Part shown: one piece after another, positions 17,142 to 26,174 of the stretch | Numbering within the stretch: the first letter of the stretch is position 1 | Layout of the letters: the number at the start of each line of letters is the position of its first letter | Assembly (NCBI GenBank): GCA_964612075.1 | Contig: CAZTFC010000006.1 | Coordinates: forward strand, 1 to 64,000 | DNA from: UBA2219 sp964612075 | Lineage (GTDB): Bacteria; Desulfobacterota; Deferrimicrobia; Deferrimicrobiales; Deferrimicrobiaceae | DNA: 64,000 nucleotides | Direction: 5' to 3' | Program-made: the position numbers and the translations under genes | Notes under the pieces: model-generated | What the model saw: only the letters and a program-made list of their open reading frames with translations | Database searches by the model: none | Told to the model about the DNA's origin: nothing

Positions 17142-18437
17142 TCATTTCTTTTTCCCGGGCCCCGGGAGGAACGAGGCGGTGCGCTCGCCGCGGACGACGT
17201 CGCGTATCGTTTCCCGCTCGCGGACCACCTCGCAGCGGTCGCCCGTCACCATGACCTCGGCGGCCCTCGGCCGGCTGTTGTAGTTCGACGACATGGAGAA
17301 GCCGTAGGCCCCCGCGCTCATCACCGCGAGGAGGTCCCCCGCCTTGAACGGCGGGAGCCGCCGGTCCTTCGCGAGGAAGTCGCCCGACTCGCAGATGGGT
17401 CCGACGACGTCGGCGGTGACCCGCCCGGCCGGCGCCTTCCCCGCCGGGAGGATCGCGTGGTACGAGCCGTACAGCGAGGGGCGCGCCAGGTCGTTCATGG
17501 CGGCGTCGACGATGAAGAAGTGGTGCTTCCCCTTCCCGGAGGGCGACTGGATCTTCTTGGTGTAGAGGACCTCCGTGACCAGGACGCCCGCGTTCCCCAC
17601 GAGCACGCGCCCGGGCTCGAGGACCAGCGTCACGTCGAGCCCCCGGAAGGCGTTCGCCACGCCGCTCGCGTACTCCTTCGGGTGCGGGGGGAGCTCGTCG
17701 TTGTACTTGATCCCCAGCCCCCCGCCGATGTCGACGTAGCGGATGGACATCCCCTTGGCGAGCAGCCGGTCGACCAGCCGGCGGACGCGGCCCGCCGCGT
17801 CGAGGAAGGGCGAAAGGTCGGTGAGCTGGGAGCCGATGTGGCAGTCGACGCCCACCACCTCGATGTTGCGGCGCCTCGCGGCCCACTCGTAGTCCCGCAT
17901 CGCCTGCTCGATGTGGATGCCGAACTTGTTCCTCTTGAGCCCCGTGGAGATGTAGGGGTGCGTCTTCGGGTCCACGTCGGGGTTCACGCGGATCGATATG
18001 GGCGCGCGCATGCGCATGCGGCCGGCGATGGCGTCGATGCGCTCCAGCTCCTCGCGGGACTCCACGTTGAACATGAGGATCCGGCGGCGCAGCGCCTCCC
18101 CGATCTCGGCGGCGGTCTTCCCCACCCCCGAGTAGACGATCTTCCCCGGCGGCGCCCCGGCCGCCAGCGCGCGGTGGAGCTCCCCGCCGGACACGATGTC
18201 GACGCCGCTCCCCATGCTTGTGAAGGTCCGCACGACGGAGCCGTTCGAGTTGGCCTTCATCGAGAAGCAGATGATGTGGGGGATGCCGGAGAAGGCCTCG
18301 TCGAACACCCGGTAGTGGTGCTCCAGGGTGGCGCGGCTGTACACGTATGCCGGCGTCCCGACCCTCCGGGCGATCTCCCGAAGGGGGTAGTCCTCGCAGC
18401 AGAGAAGCCCTTGCCGGTTCACAGCGAAATGGTGCAT
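17142..18437 (-). CDS. lysA: Diaminopimelate decarboxylase
   Basis: 431 residues. PLP-dependent, it decarboxylates meso-diaminopimelate to lysine. The PLP lysine is in CFSMKANSN. Further motifs are CHIGSQL, DIGGGLGI and EPGRVLVGNAG, and GPICESGDFLAKDR carries the Cys-Glu-Ser substrate motif. The chosen ATG 18437 follows GGGAGGCGAC and overlaps the end of the upstream small lipoprotein gene by 19 bases. That links argH, lptM-like and lysA in one transcript. Confidence 0.96.
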   Translation of the reverse strand: MHHFAVNRQGLLCCEDYPLREIARRVGTPAYVYSRATLEHHYRVFDEAFSGIPHIICFSMKANSNGSVVRTFTSMGSGVDIVSGGELHRALAAGAPPGKIVYSGVGKTAAEIGEALRRRILMFNVESREELERIDAIAGRMRMRAPISIRVNPDVDPKTHPYISTGLKRNKFGIHIEQAMRDYEWAARRRNIEVVGVDCHIGSQLTDLSPFLDAAGRVRRLVDRLLAKGMSIRYVDIGGGLGIKYNDELPPHPKEYASGVANAFRGLDVTLVLEPGRVLVGNAGVLVTEVLYTKKIQSPSGKGKHHFFIVDAAMNDLARPSLYGSYHAILPAGKAPAGRVTADVVGPICESGDFLAKDRRLPPFKAGDLLAVMSAGAYGFSMSSNYNSRPRAAEVMVTGDRCEVVRERETIRDVVRGERTASFLPGPGKKK

Positions 18438-18601
18438 GTCGCCTCCCGGGCGATGTGGTATTGCGGCGCCGGTCCGGAAACCGGGGAAGCCGTGCGCGGC
18501 TCGGGCTTCGCCTTCCTGCCGCACCCGGCCGCGGAAAAGCCGAGCGCGGCCGCGGCGAGCAGCGCCGCCAGGGCCGCCGCGCGGAAAAGCCGCCCCCTCA
18601 T
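18419..18601 (-). CDS. lptM: Small LptM/YifL-type lipoprotein
   Basis: 60 residues. A signal peptide (MRGRLFRAAALAALLAAAA) leads to the lipobox SAAGC, then the short polar tail CGRKAKPEP rich in Pro. LptM (YifL), known to help assemble the LptD LPS translocon in E. coli, is a small lipoprotein of this kind. The position between argH and lysA, with a 4-base ATGA overlap with argH, is where this family is commonly found. The assignment rests on context and size as much as on sequence. Confidence 0.7.
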   Translation of the reverse strand: MRGRLFRAAALAALLAAAALGFSAAGCGRKAKPEPRTASPVSGPAPQYHIAREATCTISL

Positions 18602-19971
18602 TTCTTCTTCAGCTCCGAAAGCCGGGCGCGGACCGCCGCGGTCCCCGTGCCGCCGCGCGTCCCGCGCGCCTGGACGGAGCGGGTCAGCGAGATGGCGTCC
18701 CGGACGTCCTCGCCGATCAGCCGGGAGAACCTCCGGAGCTCCGAAAGGCTCAGGTCCTTGAGCCGGATCCCCCGCTCCTCGCAGTGCCGCACGACCCTGC
18801 CGGCGACCTCGTGGCTCTTGCGGAACGGCAGCCCCTTCCGGGCGAGGTAGTCGGCCAGGTCGGTCGCGGTCAGGAACCCGTCGTCGCACGCCTCCCGCAT
18901 CCGCTCCTCGTTCACCGCCATCCCGCGCAGCAGCAGGCCGGCGCCGGCGAGGCAGTCCCTCACGGTCCGCGCCGAGTCGAACACGGGCTCCTTGTCCTCC
19001 TGCATGTCCCGGTTGTAGGCCAGCGGCAGCCCCTTCATGACGGTGAGCAGCGCCAGCAGGTTCCCGTAGGCGCGCCCGGCCTTCCCCCGGATCAGCTCGG
19101 CCACGTCGGGGTTCTTCTTCTGGGGCATGATGCTGCTGCCGGTGCAGAGGGCGTCCGGCAGGGAGAGGAACCCGAACTCCGAGGAGGACCAGTACACCAT
19201 CTCCTCGGCGAGCCGCGACAGGTGCATCATCGTCACGGCGCAGGCGTAGAGGAAGTCGGCCGCGAAGTCGCGGTCGGAGACGGCGTCGATGCTGTTCTCG
19301 CACACGCCGTCCATGCCGAGCTCGCGCGCGACGGACTCGCGGTCGAGCGGGAAGGTGGAGCCCGCCAGCGCCCCCGCCCCCAGCGGGGAGACGTTCATGC
19401 GCCGCCGCGCCTCCGCGAACCGGTCGGCGTCGCGGGAGAACATCTCCCGGTACGCGAGGAGGTGGTGCGAGAAGAGGACCGGCTGCGCCCTCTGCATGTG
19501 CGTGTACCCCGGCAGGACGACCCCGAAGAGCTCCTCGGCCCGCGCGACCAGGGTTTCCCGGATCCCCTCGAGGAGCCCGAGGACCGCGTCGGCCTCGTCC
19601 CGAAGGAACAGCCGCAGGTCCGTCGCCACCTGGTCGTTGCGGCTTCGCCCGGTGTGCAGCTTCCCCCCCGCGGGGCCGATCTTCCGGATCAGCCGCCGCT
19701 CGATCGCCATGTGGATGTCCTCGCAGGCGGGGTCGAGCGGGAACTTCCCCGCCTCGATCTCCTTCCGGATCTCGAGGAGCCCCTTTACGATCCGTTCGGC
19801 GTCCGCCTTCGGCAGGATCCCCTGCCTCCCGAGCATCCGGGCGTGGGCGACGCTGCCGGCGATGTCCTGCCGGTACAGCAGGGAGTCGTACCCGATCGAG
19901 GCGGTGAACTCCTCCACGAACCGGTCGGTGCCGCCGCCGAACCTTCCCCCCCAGGCCTTCTTCTCCGCCAT
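18598..19971 (-). CDS. argH: Argininosuccinate lyase
   Basis: 457 residues. It cleaves argininosuccinate to arginine and fumarate. The start MAEKKAWGGRFGGGTDRFVEEF, HTGRSRNDQVATDLRLFLR, GYTHMQRAQP and the fumarase-superfamily signature GSSIMPQKKNPD are all present. It begins one base after the argG stop. Confidence 0.97.
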   Translation of the reverse strand: MAEKKAWGGRFGGGTDRFVEEFTASIGYDSLLYRQDIAGSVAHARMLGRQGILPKADAERIVKGLLEIRKEIEAGKFPLDPACEDIHMAIERRLIRKIGPAGGKLHTGRSRNDQVATDLRLFLRDEADAVLGLLEGIRETLVARAEELFGVVLPGYTHMQRAQPVLFSHHLLAYREMFSRDADRFAEARRRMNVSPLGAGALAGSTFPLDRESVARELGMDGVCENSIDAVSDRDFAADFLYACAVTMMHLSRLAEEMVYWSSSEFGFLSLPDALCTGSSIMPQKKNPDVAELIRGKAGRAYGNLLALLTVMKGLPLAYNRDMQEDKEPVFDSARTVRDCLAGAGLLLRGMAVNEERMREACDDGFLTATDLADYLARKGLPFRKSHEVAGRVVRHCEERGIRLKDLSLSELRRFSRLIGEDVRDAISLTRSVQARGTRGGTGTAAVRARLSELKKK

Positions 19972-19972
19972 G

Positions 19973-21187
19973 TCAGCCCTTTCCGGACCGTTCCTTCATC
20001 AGCGCCCGGATCCGCAGGCGCAGGGAGTTGATGCGGATGAACCCGGTCGCGTCGGCCTGGTTGTAGACCGACTCCTTCTCGAACGTGGCGAAATCGGTCC
20101 GGTAGAGCGACACGGGGCTCTTCCGGCCGGCCATGATGACGTTGCCCTTGTACAGCTTGAGGCGCGCGGTGCCCGTGACGTTCTCCTGCGTCGACGCGAT
20201 CGTGCCCTTCAGCAGGTCCATCTCCGGCGAGTACCAGTAGCCGTTGTAGATCAGCTCGGCGAAGCGCGGCATCAGGGAGTCGCGCAGGTGCATGACCTCC
20301 CGGTCGAGCGTGATCGACTCGACGGCGCGGTGGGCGGCGTGCAGGATGGTGCCCCCCGGCGTCTCGTAGACGCCCCGGGACTTCATCCCGACGTACCGGT
20401 TCTCGACGAGGTCGACGCGGCCGACGCCGTGCTTCCCGCCGAGCTCGTTCAGCCGGGCCAGCAGCTTCGCGGGCGAAAGGCGCTTCCCGTCGACCGCCAC
20501 GGGGACGCCCTTCTCGAAATCGACCTCCACGTACTCCGGCCGGGAGGGCGCGGCCTCCGGCGACCGGCTGAGGAGGAACATGTTCTCCGGCGGCTCGGAC
20601 CACGGGTCCTCGAGGATCCCTCCCTCGAAGCTGATGTGCAGCAGGTTCCGGTCGCTGGAATACGGCTTCGCCGCGGTGACGGGCGTTGGGATGCCGTGCC
20701 TCTTCGCGTACGCGATGAGGTCGGTCCGCGACTTGAAGTCCCACTCCCTCCAGGGGGCGATGACGCGCACCCCCGGCATCAGGGCGTAATAGGTCAGCTC
20801 GAACCGGACCTGGTCGTTCCCCTTCCCCGTCGCGCCGTGCGAGACGGCGTCGGCCTTCTCCTTCCGCGCGATCTCGATCTGCTTCTTCGCGATGAGCGGC
20901 CGGGCGATCGAGGTGCCGAGGAAGTAGGCCCCCTCGTAGACCGCGTTGGCCATCATGGCCGGGATGACGAAGTCGCGGACGAACTCCTCCTTCAGGTCCT
21001 CCACGTAGACCTTCGACGCGCCGGTCCTCTTCGCCTTCGCGCGCACGGGCCCCAGCTCCTCCCCCTGGCCGACGTCGGCGCAGAAGGCGATCACCTCGCA
21101 GCCGTAGGTCTCCACGAGCCAGGTCAGGATGACCGAGGTGTCGAGGCCGCCGGAATAGGCGAGAACGACTTTCTTTATTTTTTCCAA
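19973..21187 (-). CDS. argG: Argininosuccinate synthase
   Basis: 404 residues. It joins citrulline and aspartate with ATP. The PP-loop is AYSGGLDTSVILTWL at the N-terminus. HGATGKGNDQVRFELTY and the C-terminal YYSPEMDLLKGTIA-type region (here GYWYSPEMDLLK) match type I ArgG. It lies 20 bases after argF in the arginine run. Confidence 0.97.
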   Translation of the reverse strand: MEKIKKVVLAYSGGLDTSVILTWLVETYGCEVIAFCADVGQGEELGPVRAKAKRTGASKVYVEDLKEEFVRDFVIPAMMANAVYEGAYFLGTSIARPLIAKKQIEIARKEKADAVSHGATGKGNDQVRFELTYYALMPGVRVIAPWREWDFKSRTDLIAYAKRHGIPTPVTAAKPYSSDRNLLHISFEGGILEDPWSEPPENMFLLSRSPEAAPSRPEYVEVDFEKGVPVAVDGKRLSPAKLLARLNELGGKHGVGRVDLVENRYVGMKSRGVYETPGGTILHAAHRAVESITLDREVMHLRDSLMPRFAELIYNGYWYSPEMDLLKGTIASTQENVTGTARLKLYKGNVIMAGRKSPVSLYRTDFATFEKESVYNQADATGFIRINSLRLRIRALMKERSGKG

Positions 21188-21207
21188 GGCCTTGATCCTC
21201 CGATTCT

Positions 21208-22122
21208 CTAGTGTTCGATCAGTTTATCCAGCACGGCCATCTGCACGTGCATCCGGTTCTCCGCCTCGTCGAAGACGGCGGAGGCCGGCCCCTCGATCAC
21301 CTCGTCCGAGATCTCCTCGCCCCGGTGGGCGGGAAGGCAGTGCATGACGATCGCGTCGCGGGCGGCGTACTTCATCAGCTCGGCGTCGACGCGGTATCCC
21401 TTGAACGCGGCGACCCGCTTCTTCACCTCGGCCTCCTGCCCCATGCTCGTCCAGACGTCCGTGTACAGGACGTCGGCGTTGCGGGCGGCCTCGGAGGGAT
21501 CGCGCACGATCCGGACGCTGCCGCGCCCCGCCTTTTCCGCCTCCTCGAGGATGTACCGGGGCGGCTCGTACCCGTTCGGGCAGGCGATCCGCAGCGTGAA
21601 GCCGAGCACGTGCGCCGCCTCAACCCACGAGTTGGCCACGTTGTTGCCGTCGCCGACGAACGCCACGCGCATCTTCCGCAGGTCCTTGCCCCGCTCCTTC
21701 GCCGTCATGAGGTCGGCCAGGATCTGGCACGGGTGGTGGTCGTCGGTCAGGCCGTTCACGACCGGCACCGTCGCGTGCTCCGCGAGCTCCACGGCGGTGG
21801 CGTGGGCGAAGGTCCGGATCATGATCGCGTCGACGTACCGCGAAAGGACCCGGGCGGTGTCGCGGATCGGCTCCCCGCGGCCGATCTGGGTGTCCTCCGG
21901 CGCCATGAACAGGGCGTGCCCGCCGAGCCGGTGCATCCCCACCTCGAACGAGACGCGCGTGCGGGTGGACGCCTTCTGGAAGATCATCGCCAGCGACTTG
22001 CCCGTGAGGGGCCGGGGCGCCCCCTTCCTCCCCGCGCGCCGCTTCCACGCGGAACCGGACGCGATCAGGGAGAGGATCTCCCGGTCGGTCAGGTCCAGTA
22101 TCCTCAGCAGGTCCTTCTTCAT
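21208..22122 (-). CDS. argF: Ornithine carbamoyltransferase
   Basis: 304 residues. It makes citrulline from ornithine and carbamoyl phosphate. The carbamoyl-phosphate motif STRTRVSFE, HPCQILADL, DVWTSMGQEAE (the ornithine SMG loop) and MHCLPAHRGEEI are present. ATG start after GGGAGACACCGG. argC, argJ and carAB are not in the window. Confidence 0.97.
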   Translation of the reverse strand: MKKDLLRILDLTDREILSLIASGSAWKRRAGRKGAPRPLTGKSLAMIFQKASTRTRVSFEVGMHRLGGHALFMAPEDTQIGRGEPIRDTARVLSRYVDAIMIRTFAHATAVELAEHATVPVVNGLTDDHHPCQILADLMTAKERGKDLRKMRVAFVGDGNNVANSWVEAAHVLGFTLRIACPNGYEPPRYILEEAEKAGRGSVRIVRDPSEAARNADVLYTDVWTSMGQEAEVKKRVAAFKGYRVDAELMKYAARDAIVMHCLPAHRGEEISDEVIEGPASAVFDEAENRMHVQMAVLDKLIEH

Positions 22123-22134
22123 CCGGTGTCTCCC

Positions 22135-23322
22135 TCACGCTCCGAGCACGCCTGAAAGGATGGCCAGCGCCCGGTCGATCTCGTCGTCCGTCACGTTGAG
22201 GGGCGGGAGGAACCGGAGCACGTGGTTCCCCGCCGCGTTGACGACGAGCCCTTCCTCCAGGCACCTCGCCGCGATCGGCTTGGCCTCGGCCCGGATCTCC
22301 ATCCCGACCATGAGCCCGGCGCCCCGGACCTCGACCACGTCGCCCCAACGGGCCGCGATCGCCCGAAGCCCGTCTTTCAGCCGCTCCCCCTTCCGGGACA
22401 CGGACGCGAGGAAGCCGGGGGAGAGGATCTCGTCGAGCACCGCCAGGGAGGCGGCGCAGGCGACGGGGTTCCCGCCGAAGGTGCTGCCGTGGCTCCCCGG
22501 CCCGAAGGCGGCGGCGACGTCCTCCCGCGCGATCAGCGCCCCCAGCGGCAGCCCGTTGGCGAGCCCCTTCGCCATCGTGACGACGTCCGGCGTGACGCCG
22601 TACCGCTCGCAGGCGAGGAACGTCCCGGTGCGCCCCATCCCGGTCTGTATCTCGTCGGCGACGAGGAGCGTCCCCGTCTCCCGGCAGAGCGCCTCCGCTC
22701 CTTTCAGGAACCCTTCCGGGAGCACCCGGACGCCGCTCTCCCCCTGGATCGGCTCGACCAGGAAGGCGCAGGCGCCCGCCTCGAGCGCGTCTTTCAGGGC
22801 CCCGAGGTCCCCGAACGGGACCGTGACGAACCCCGGCAGCATCGGCTCGAACCCCTCGTGGAACTTCGGCTGGCCGGTCGCGGAGAGCCCGCCGTACGTC
22901 CGCCCGTGGAACGACCCGGAAAGGACGACGATCGCGTGCGGCCCTTCCGGCTCCCGCCCGCGGGACCACTTCCGGACCAGCTTGATCGCCGCCTCGTTCG
23001 CCTCGGTCCCGCTGTTGCAGAAGAAGACCCTTCCGCCGTTCGTGGCCTTCGAGATCCGCTCGCCGAGCAGCGCCTGGGACGGGACGTGAAACAGGTTGGA
23101 GACGTGCACCAGCTTCGCCGCCTGCTCCGAGATGGCGCGCGTGACGGCCGGGTGGGCGTGCCCGAGGACGGCCACGGCGATCCCGCCGAGGAAGTCGAGG
23201 TACCGCTTCTCCCGGTCGTCGTAGAGCCAGCTCCCCTCCCCCCGGACGAACGTCACCGGGGCCCGGGAGTAGTTCTTCATCTGGTACCGTTCCGTGAGGG
23301 CGATGCCCTCCCCCGCCTTCAT
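22135..23322 (-). CDS. argD: Acetylornithine aminotransferase
   Basis: 395 residues, PLP class III. The PLP lysine lies in VTMAKGLANGLPLGA; other motifs are FCNSGTEANEAAIKL, LVADEIQTGMGRTG and HGSTFGGNPVACA. It converts N-acetylglutamate semialdehyde to N-acetylornithine and often also serves as the succinyldiaminopimelate aminotransferase, which would link the arginine and lysine halves of this cluster. Start 23322 overlaps the argB stop as ATGA. Confidence 0.95.
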   Translation of the reverse strand: MKAGEGIALTERYQMKNYSRAPVTFVRGEGSWLYDDREKRYLDFLGGIAVAVLGHAHPAVTRAISEQAAKLVHVSNLFHVPSQALLGERISKATNGGRVFFCNSGTEANEAAIKLVRKWSRGREPEGPHAIVVLSGSFHGRTYGGLSATGQPKFHEGFEPMLPGFVTVPFGDLGALKDALEAGACAFLVEPIQGESGVRVLPEGFLKGAEALCRETGTLLVADEIQTGMGRTGTFLACERYGVTPDVVTMAKGLANGLPLGALIAREDVAAAFGPGSHGSTFGGNPVACAASLAVLDEILSPGFLASVSRKGERLKDGLRAIAARWGDVVEVRGAGLMVGMEIRAEAKPIAARCLEEGLVVNAAGNHVLRFLPPLNVTDDEIDRALAILSGVLGA

Positions 23323-24218
23323 TCCGACCCTTCCCCCTTCCCGCTCACGATCTCGGTCCCGACCCCCGCGTCCGTGAAGATCTCGAGCAGGACGCTGTGG
23401 GGGATCCTCCCGTCGATGACGTGCACCTTCCGGACCCCCTTCCGCAGGGCCGTCAGGCCGCACTCGACCTTCGGGATCATCCCGCCGGTGACCTTGCCGT
23501 TCAGGATCATCTCCTGCGCGTCCTCTTCCGTCATCGTGGAGATCCGCCTCCCGTCGGCGTCGAGAACGCCCGGGACGTCGGTGAGCAGGATGAACTTCTC
23601 CGCCGCCACGGCCGCCGCCACCTCGGCCGCCGCCGTGTCGCCGTTGATGTTGTACGCCTCGCCGATCTCGCCGACGCCGATGGGGGCGATGACGGGGACG
23701 AACCCCCGGGCCTCCAGCGCCCGGAGGATCCCCGGGTCCACCCCGACCACTTCCCCCACGAGCCCCAGGTCGATCCGCTCGCCCGTCTCCCGGCTCTTCG
23801 CATGGATCTTGCGCGCCCGGATCAGGCCGCCGTCCTTACCGCAGAGCCCCACGGCCTTCCCGCCGAACCGGTTGACGTAGCCGGTGATCTGCTTGTTCAC
23901 CGTCCCGCCGAGGACCATCTCGACCACTTCCATCGCCGCGGGGGAGGTCACGCGCAGCCCCTCCTTGCGCTCCGTCGGGATGTTCAGCCGCTCGAGCATC
24001 CGGTCGATCTGGGGCCCCCCGCCGTGGATCACGACGGGGCGGATCCCGACGTGCTGGAGCAGGACGACGTCCTCCGCGAACGACATCATCCGCTCCTCGT
24101 CCCGCATGGCGGCCCCGCCGTACTTCACCACGACGGTCTTGCCGAAGAACTCGCGGATGTACGGCAGCGCCTCGATCAGGATCTCCGCCTTGTGGATGTA
24201 CTCCCGCATCTCGGGCAC
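23319..24218 (-). CDS. argB: Acetylglutamate kinase
   Basis: 299 residues. It phosphorylates N-acetylglutamate. KYGGAAM, the IHGGGPQID loop, GGTVNKQITGYVNRFGG and GGMIPKVECGLTAL are present. The N-terminal helix MREYIHKAEILIEALPYIREF is the extension seen in arginine-inhibited hexameric enzymes, so feedback control by arginine is likely but not proven. Confidence 0.96.
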   Translation of the reverse strand: MPEMREYIHKAEILIEALPYIREFFGKTVVVKYGGAAMRDEERMMSFAEDVVLLQHVGIRPVVIHGGGPQIDRMLERLNIPTERKEGLRVTSPAAMEVVEMVLGGTVNKQITGYVNRFGGKAVGLCGKDGGLIRARKIHAKSRETGERIDLGLVGEVVGVDPGILRALEARGFVPVIAPIGVGEIGEAYNINGDTAAAEVAAAVAAEKFILLTDVPGVLDADGRRISTMTEEDAQEMILNGKVTGGMIPKVECGLTALRKGVRKVHVIDGRIPHSVLLEIFTDAGVGTEIVSGKGEGSE

Positions 24219-24234
24219 GGCGGGTCCCTCCCTT

Positions 24235-25629
24235 CTACAGGATGTAGCGGCTCAAGTCCGCGTTCTTCACCACGCCGGCCAGCCGCTCGTCCACGTACGC
24301 GCGAGTGACGACGAACCCGCCCCCCGCCATCTCGGGGGCGGAGAACAGGACCTCGTCGAGCAGCCGCTCCATCACGGTGTGCAGGCGCCTCGCGCCGATG
24401 TTCTCCGTCCGGTCGTTCACCTCGCACGCCATCTCGGCGATCCGCTCCACGGCGCCCGGCTCGAAGGAGAGCGAGACCCCCTCGGTCGCCAGCATGGCCT
24501 CGTACTGCCGCGTCAGCGCCCCGTGCGGCTCGGTGAGGATCCGCACGAAGTCCTCCTTCGAGAGGGAGGTGAGCTCCACCCGGATGGGGAAGCGCCCCTG
24601 CAGCTCCGGGATGAGGTCGGAGGGCTTGTTCACGTGGAACGCGCCGGCGGCGACGAACAGGACGTGGTCCGTCCGGACGACCCCGTGCTTCGTGTTCACG
24701 GTGGAGCCCTCCACGATCGGCAGCAGGTCGCGCTGCACGCCCTGGCGCGACACGTCGGGCCCCGAGCCGGACTCCCTCCCGGCGATCTTGTCGATCTCGT
24801 CGAGGAACACGATGCCGGACTGCTCCGTCCGCTCCACCGCGAGCTGCTTCACCCGGTCCATGTCGACCCGGCGCGCGGCCTCCTCCTCCTCGAAATGCCG
24901 CAGGGCGTCGGGGATGCGCATCTTCTTCCGGCGCGTGCGCTTCGGGAGGAAGCTCCCGAGCATCTCCTGGATGTTGCTGTCCATCCCTCCGGGGATGCCT
25001 CCGGCCACGGAGCCCAGGTCGATGACCGGCAGCGCCGCCTCCCGCACCTCGACGTCGACCGTGCGGTCCGAGAGCTTCCCCTCGCGCAGCAGGGCGCGGA
25101 ACCGCTCGCGCGTCTCCGACGACGCGTCCTCCGCCCTCGCCCTCGCCTCCCCGCCGGGCTCGGCCGGCCCGGCCCGGGGCGTCGGGCGGGGAAGGAGCAG
25201 GTCGAGGACGCGCTCCTCGGCGTCGGCCTTCGCTCGGTCCGCCACCTTCGCCATCTCCTCCGCGCGCACCATGTGGACCGCGATCTCGACGAGGTCCCGC
25301 ACGATCGACTCGACGTCGCGCCCCACGTAGCCCACCTCGGTGAACTTCGACGCCTCCACCTTGACGAACGGGGCCTGCGCGAGCCGGGCCAGCCGCCTCG
25401 CGATCTCGGTCTTTCCGACCCCGGTGGGGCCGACCATGATGATGTTCTTCGGGACGATCTCGTCCCGAAGCTCCCCCGGGACCTGGCGGCGGCGCCAGCG
25501 GTTCCGCAGGGCGATGGCCACCGCGCGCTTCGCGTCCCCCTGCCCGACGATGTGCCGGTCGAGCTCCGTGACGATCTCCCTGGGCGACAGGGGGCGGTCG
25601 GCCGCGCCGACGGGTGCTTCCCGCGTCAT
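24235..25629 (-). CDS. hslU: HslUV protease ATPase subunit
   Basis: 464 residues. An AAA+ unfoldase that feeds proteins to HslV. Walker A GPTGVGKT is at 67-74, followed by KVEASKFTEVGYVGRDVESI (pore loop GYVG). The intermediate domain lies around 110-230, Walker B is GIVFLDEIDKI, and the C-terminus is NADLSRYIL, the tail that docks into HslV. The start overlaps the hslV stop as ATGA. Confidence 0.97.
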   Translation of the reverse strand: MTREAPVGAADRPLSPREIVTELDRHIVGQGDAKRAVAIALRNRWRRRQVPGELRDEIVPKNIIMVGPTGVGKTEIARRLARLAQAPFVKVEASKFTEVGYVGRDVESIVRDLVEIAVHMVRAEEMAKVADRAKADAEERVLDLLLPRPTPRAGPAEPGGEARARAEDASSETRERFRALLREGKLSDRTVDVEVREAALPVIDLGSVAGGIPGGMDSNIQEMLGSFLPKRTRRKKMRIPDALRHFEEEEAARRVDMDRVKQLAVERTEQSGIVFLDEIDKIAGRESGSGPDVSRQGVQRDLLPIVEGSTVNTKHGVVRTDHVLFVAAGAFHVNKPSDLIPELQGRFPIRVELTSLSKEDFVRILTEPHGALTRQYEAMLATEGVSLSFEPGAVERIAEMACEVNDRTENIGARRLHTVMERLLDEVLFSAPEMAGGGFVVTRAYVDERLAGVVKNADLSRYIL

Positions 25630-26174
25630 GGCGATGCGATCTCCTCGGAAACGATGTTGTCGTTCGTGAACACGCAGATCTCGGAGGCGACGCGCACGGC
25701 CTCCCGCGCGATCTCCCCCGCCGGGAGATCGGTGTGGAGGATCAGGGCGCGGGCGGCCGCCAGCGCGAAGGACCCTCCCGACCCGATGCCGACCACGCCG
25801 TCGTCGGGCTCGACCACGTCCCCGTTCCCGGAAAGGAGCATGAGGTCCTTGCCGTCGGTGACCACCATCAGCGCCTCCAGGCGCCGGAGCACCCGGTCGG
25901 TGCGCCAGTCCTTCGCCAATTCGACCGCGGCACGCCGCAGGTTCCCCCCGAACTCGGACAGCTTGGCGTCGAACTTCTCGAACAGCGTGAAGGCGTCGGC
26001 CGTGCTCCCCGCGAATCCCGCCAGCACCTGCCCCTCGTAGAGGCGGCGGATCTTCCGCGCGGTTTTTTTCAGCACCGCGTTCCCCATCGTCACCTGCCCG
26101 TCCCCCGCCACGGCGACGCGCCCGCCGCGCGAGACGGCTACCACGGTCGTTCCCTGGAACTGGGCCTGGGTCAT
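25626..26174 (-). CDS. hslV: HslUV protease peptidase subunit
   Basis: 182 residues. A threonine peptidase of the proteasome beta type. The mature N-terminus should be Thr9 (FQG/TTVVAVSRGG), so an eight-residue propeptide is predicted. GDGQVTMGN and LAGFAGSTADAFTLFEKFD are typical. It sits between xerC and hslU with 4-base overlaps on both sides. Confidence 0.96.
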   Translation of the reverse strand: MTQAQFQGTTVVAVSRGGRVAVAGDGQVTMGNAVLKKTARKIRRLYEGQVLAGFAGSTADAFTLFEKFDAKLSEFGGNLRRAAVELAKDWRTDRVLRRLEALMVVTDGKDLMLLSGNGDVVEPDDGVVGIGSGGSFALAAARALILHTDLPAGEIAREAVRVASEICVFTNDNIVSEEIASP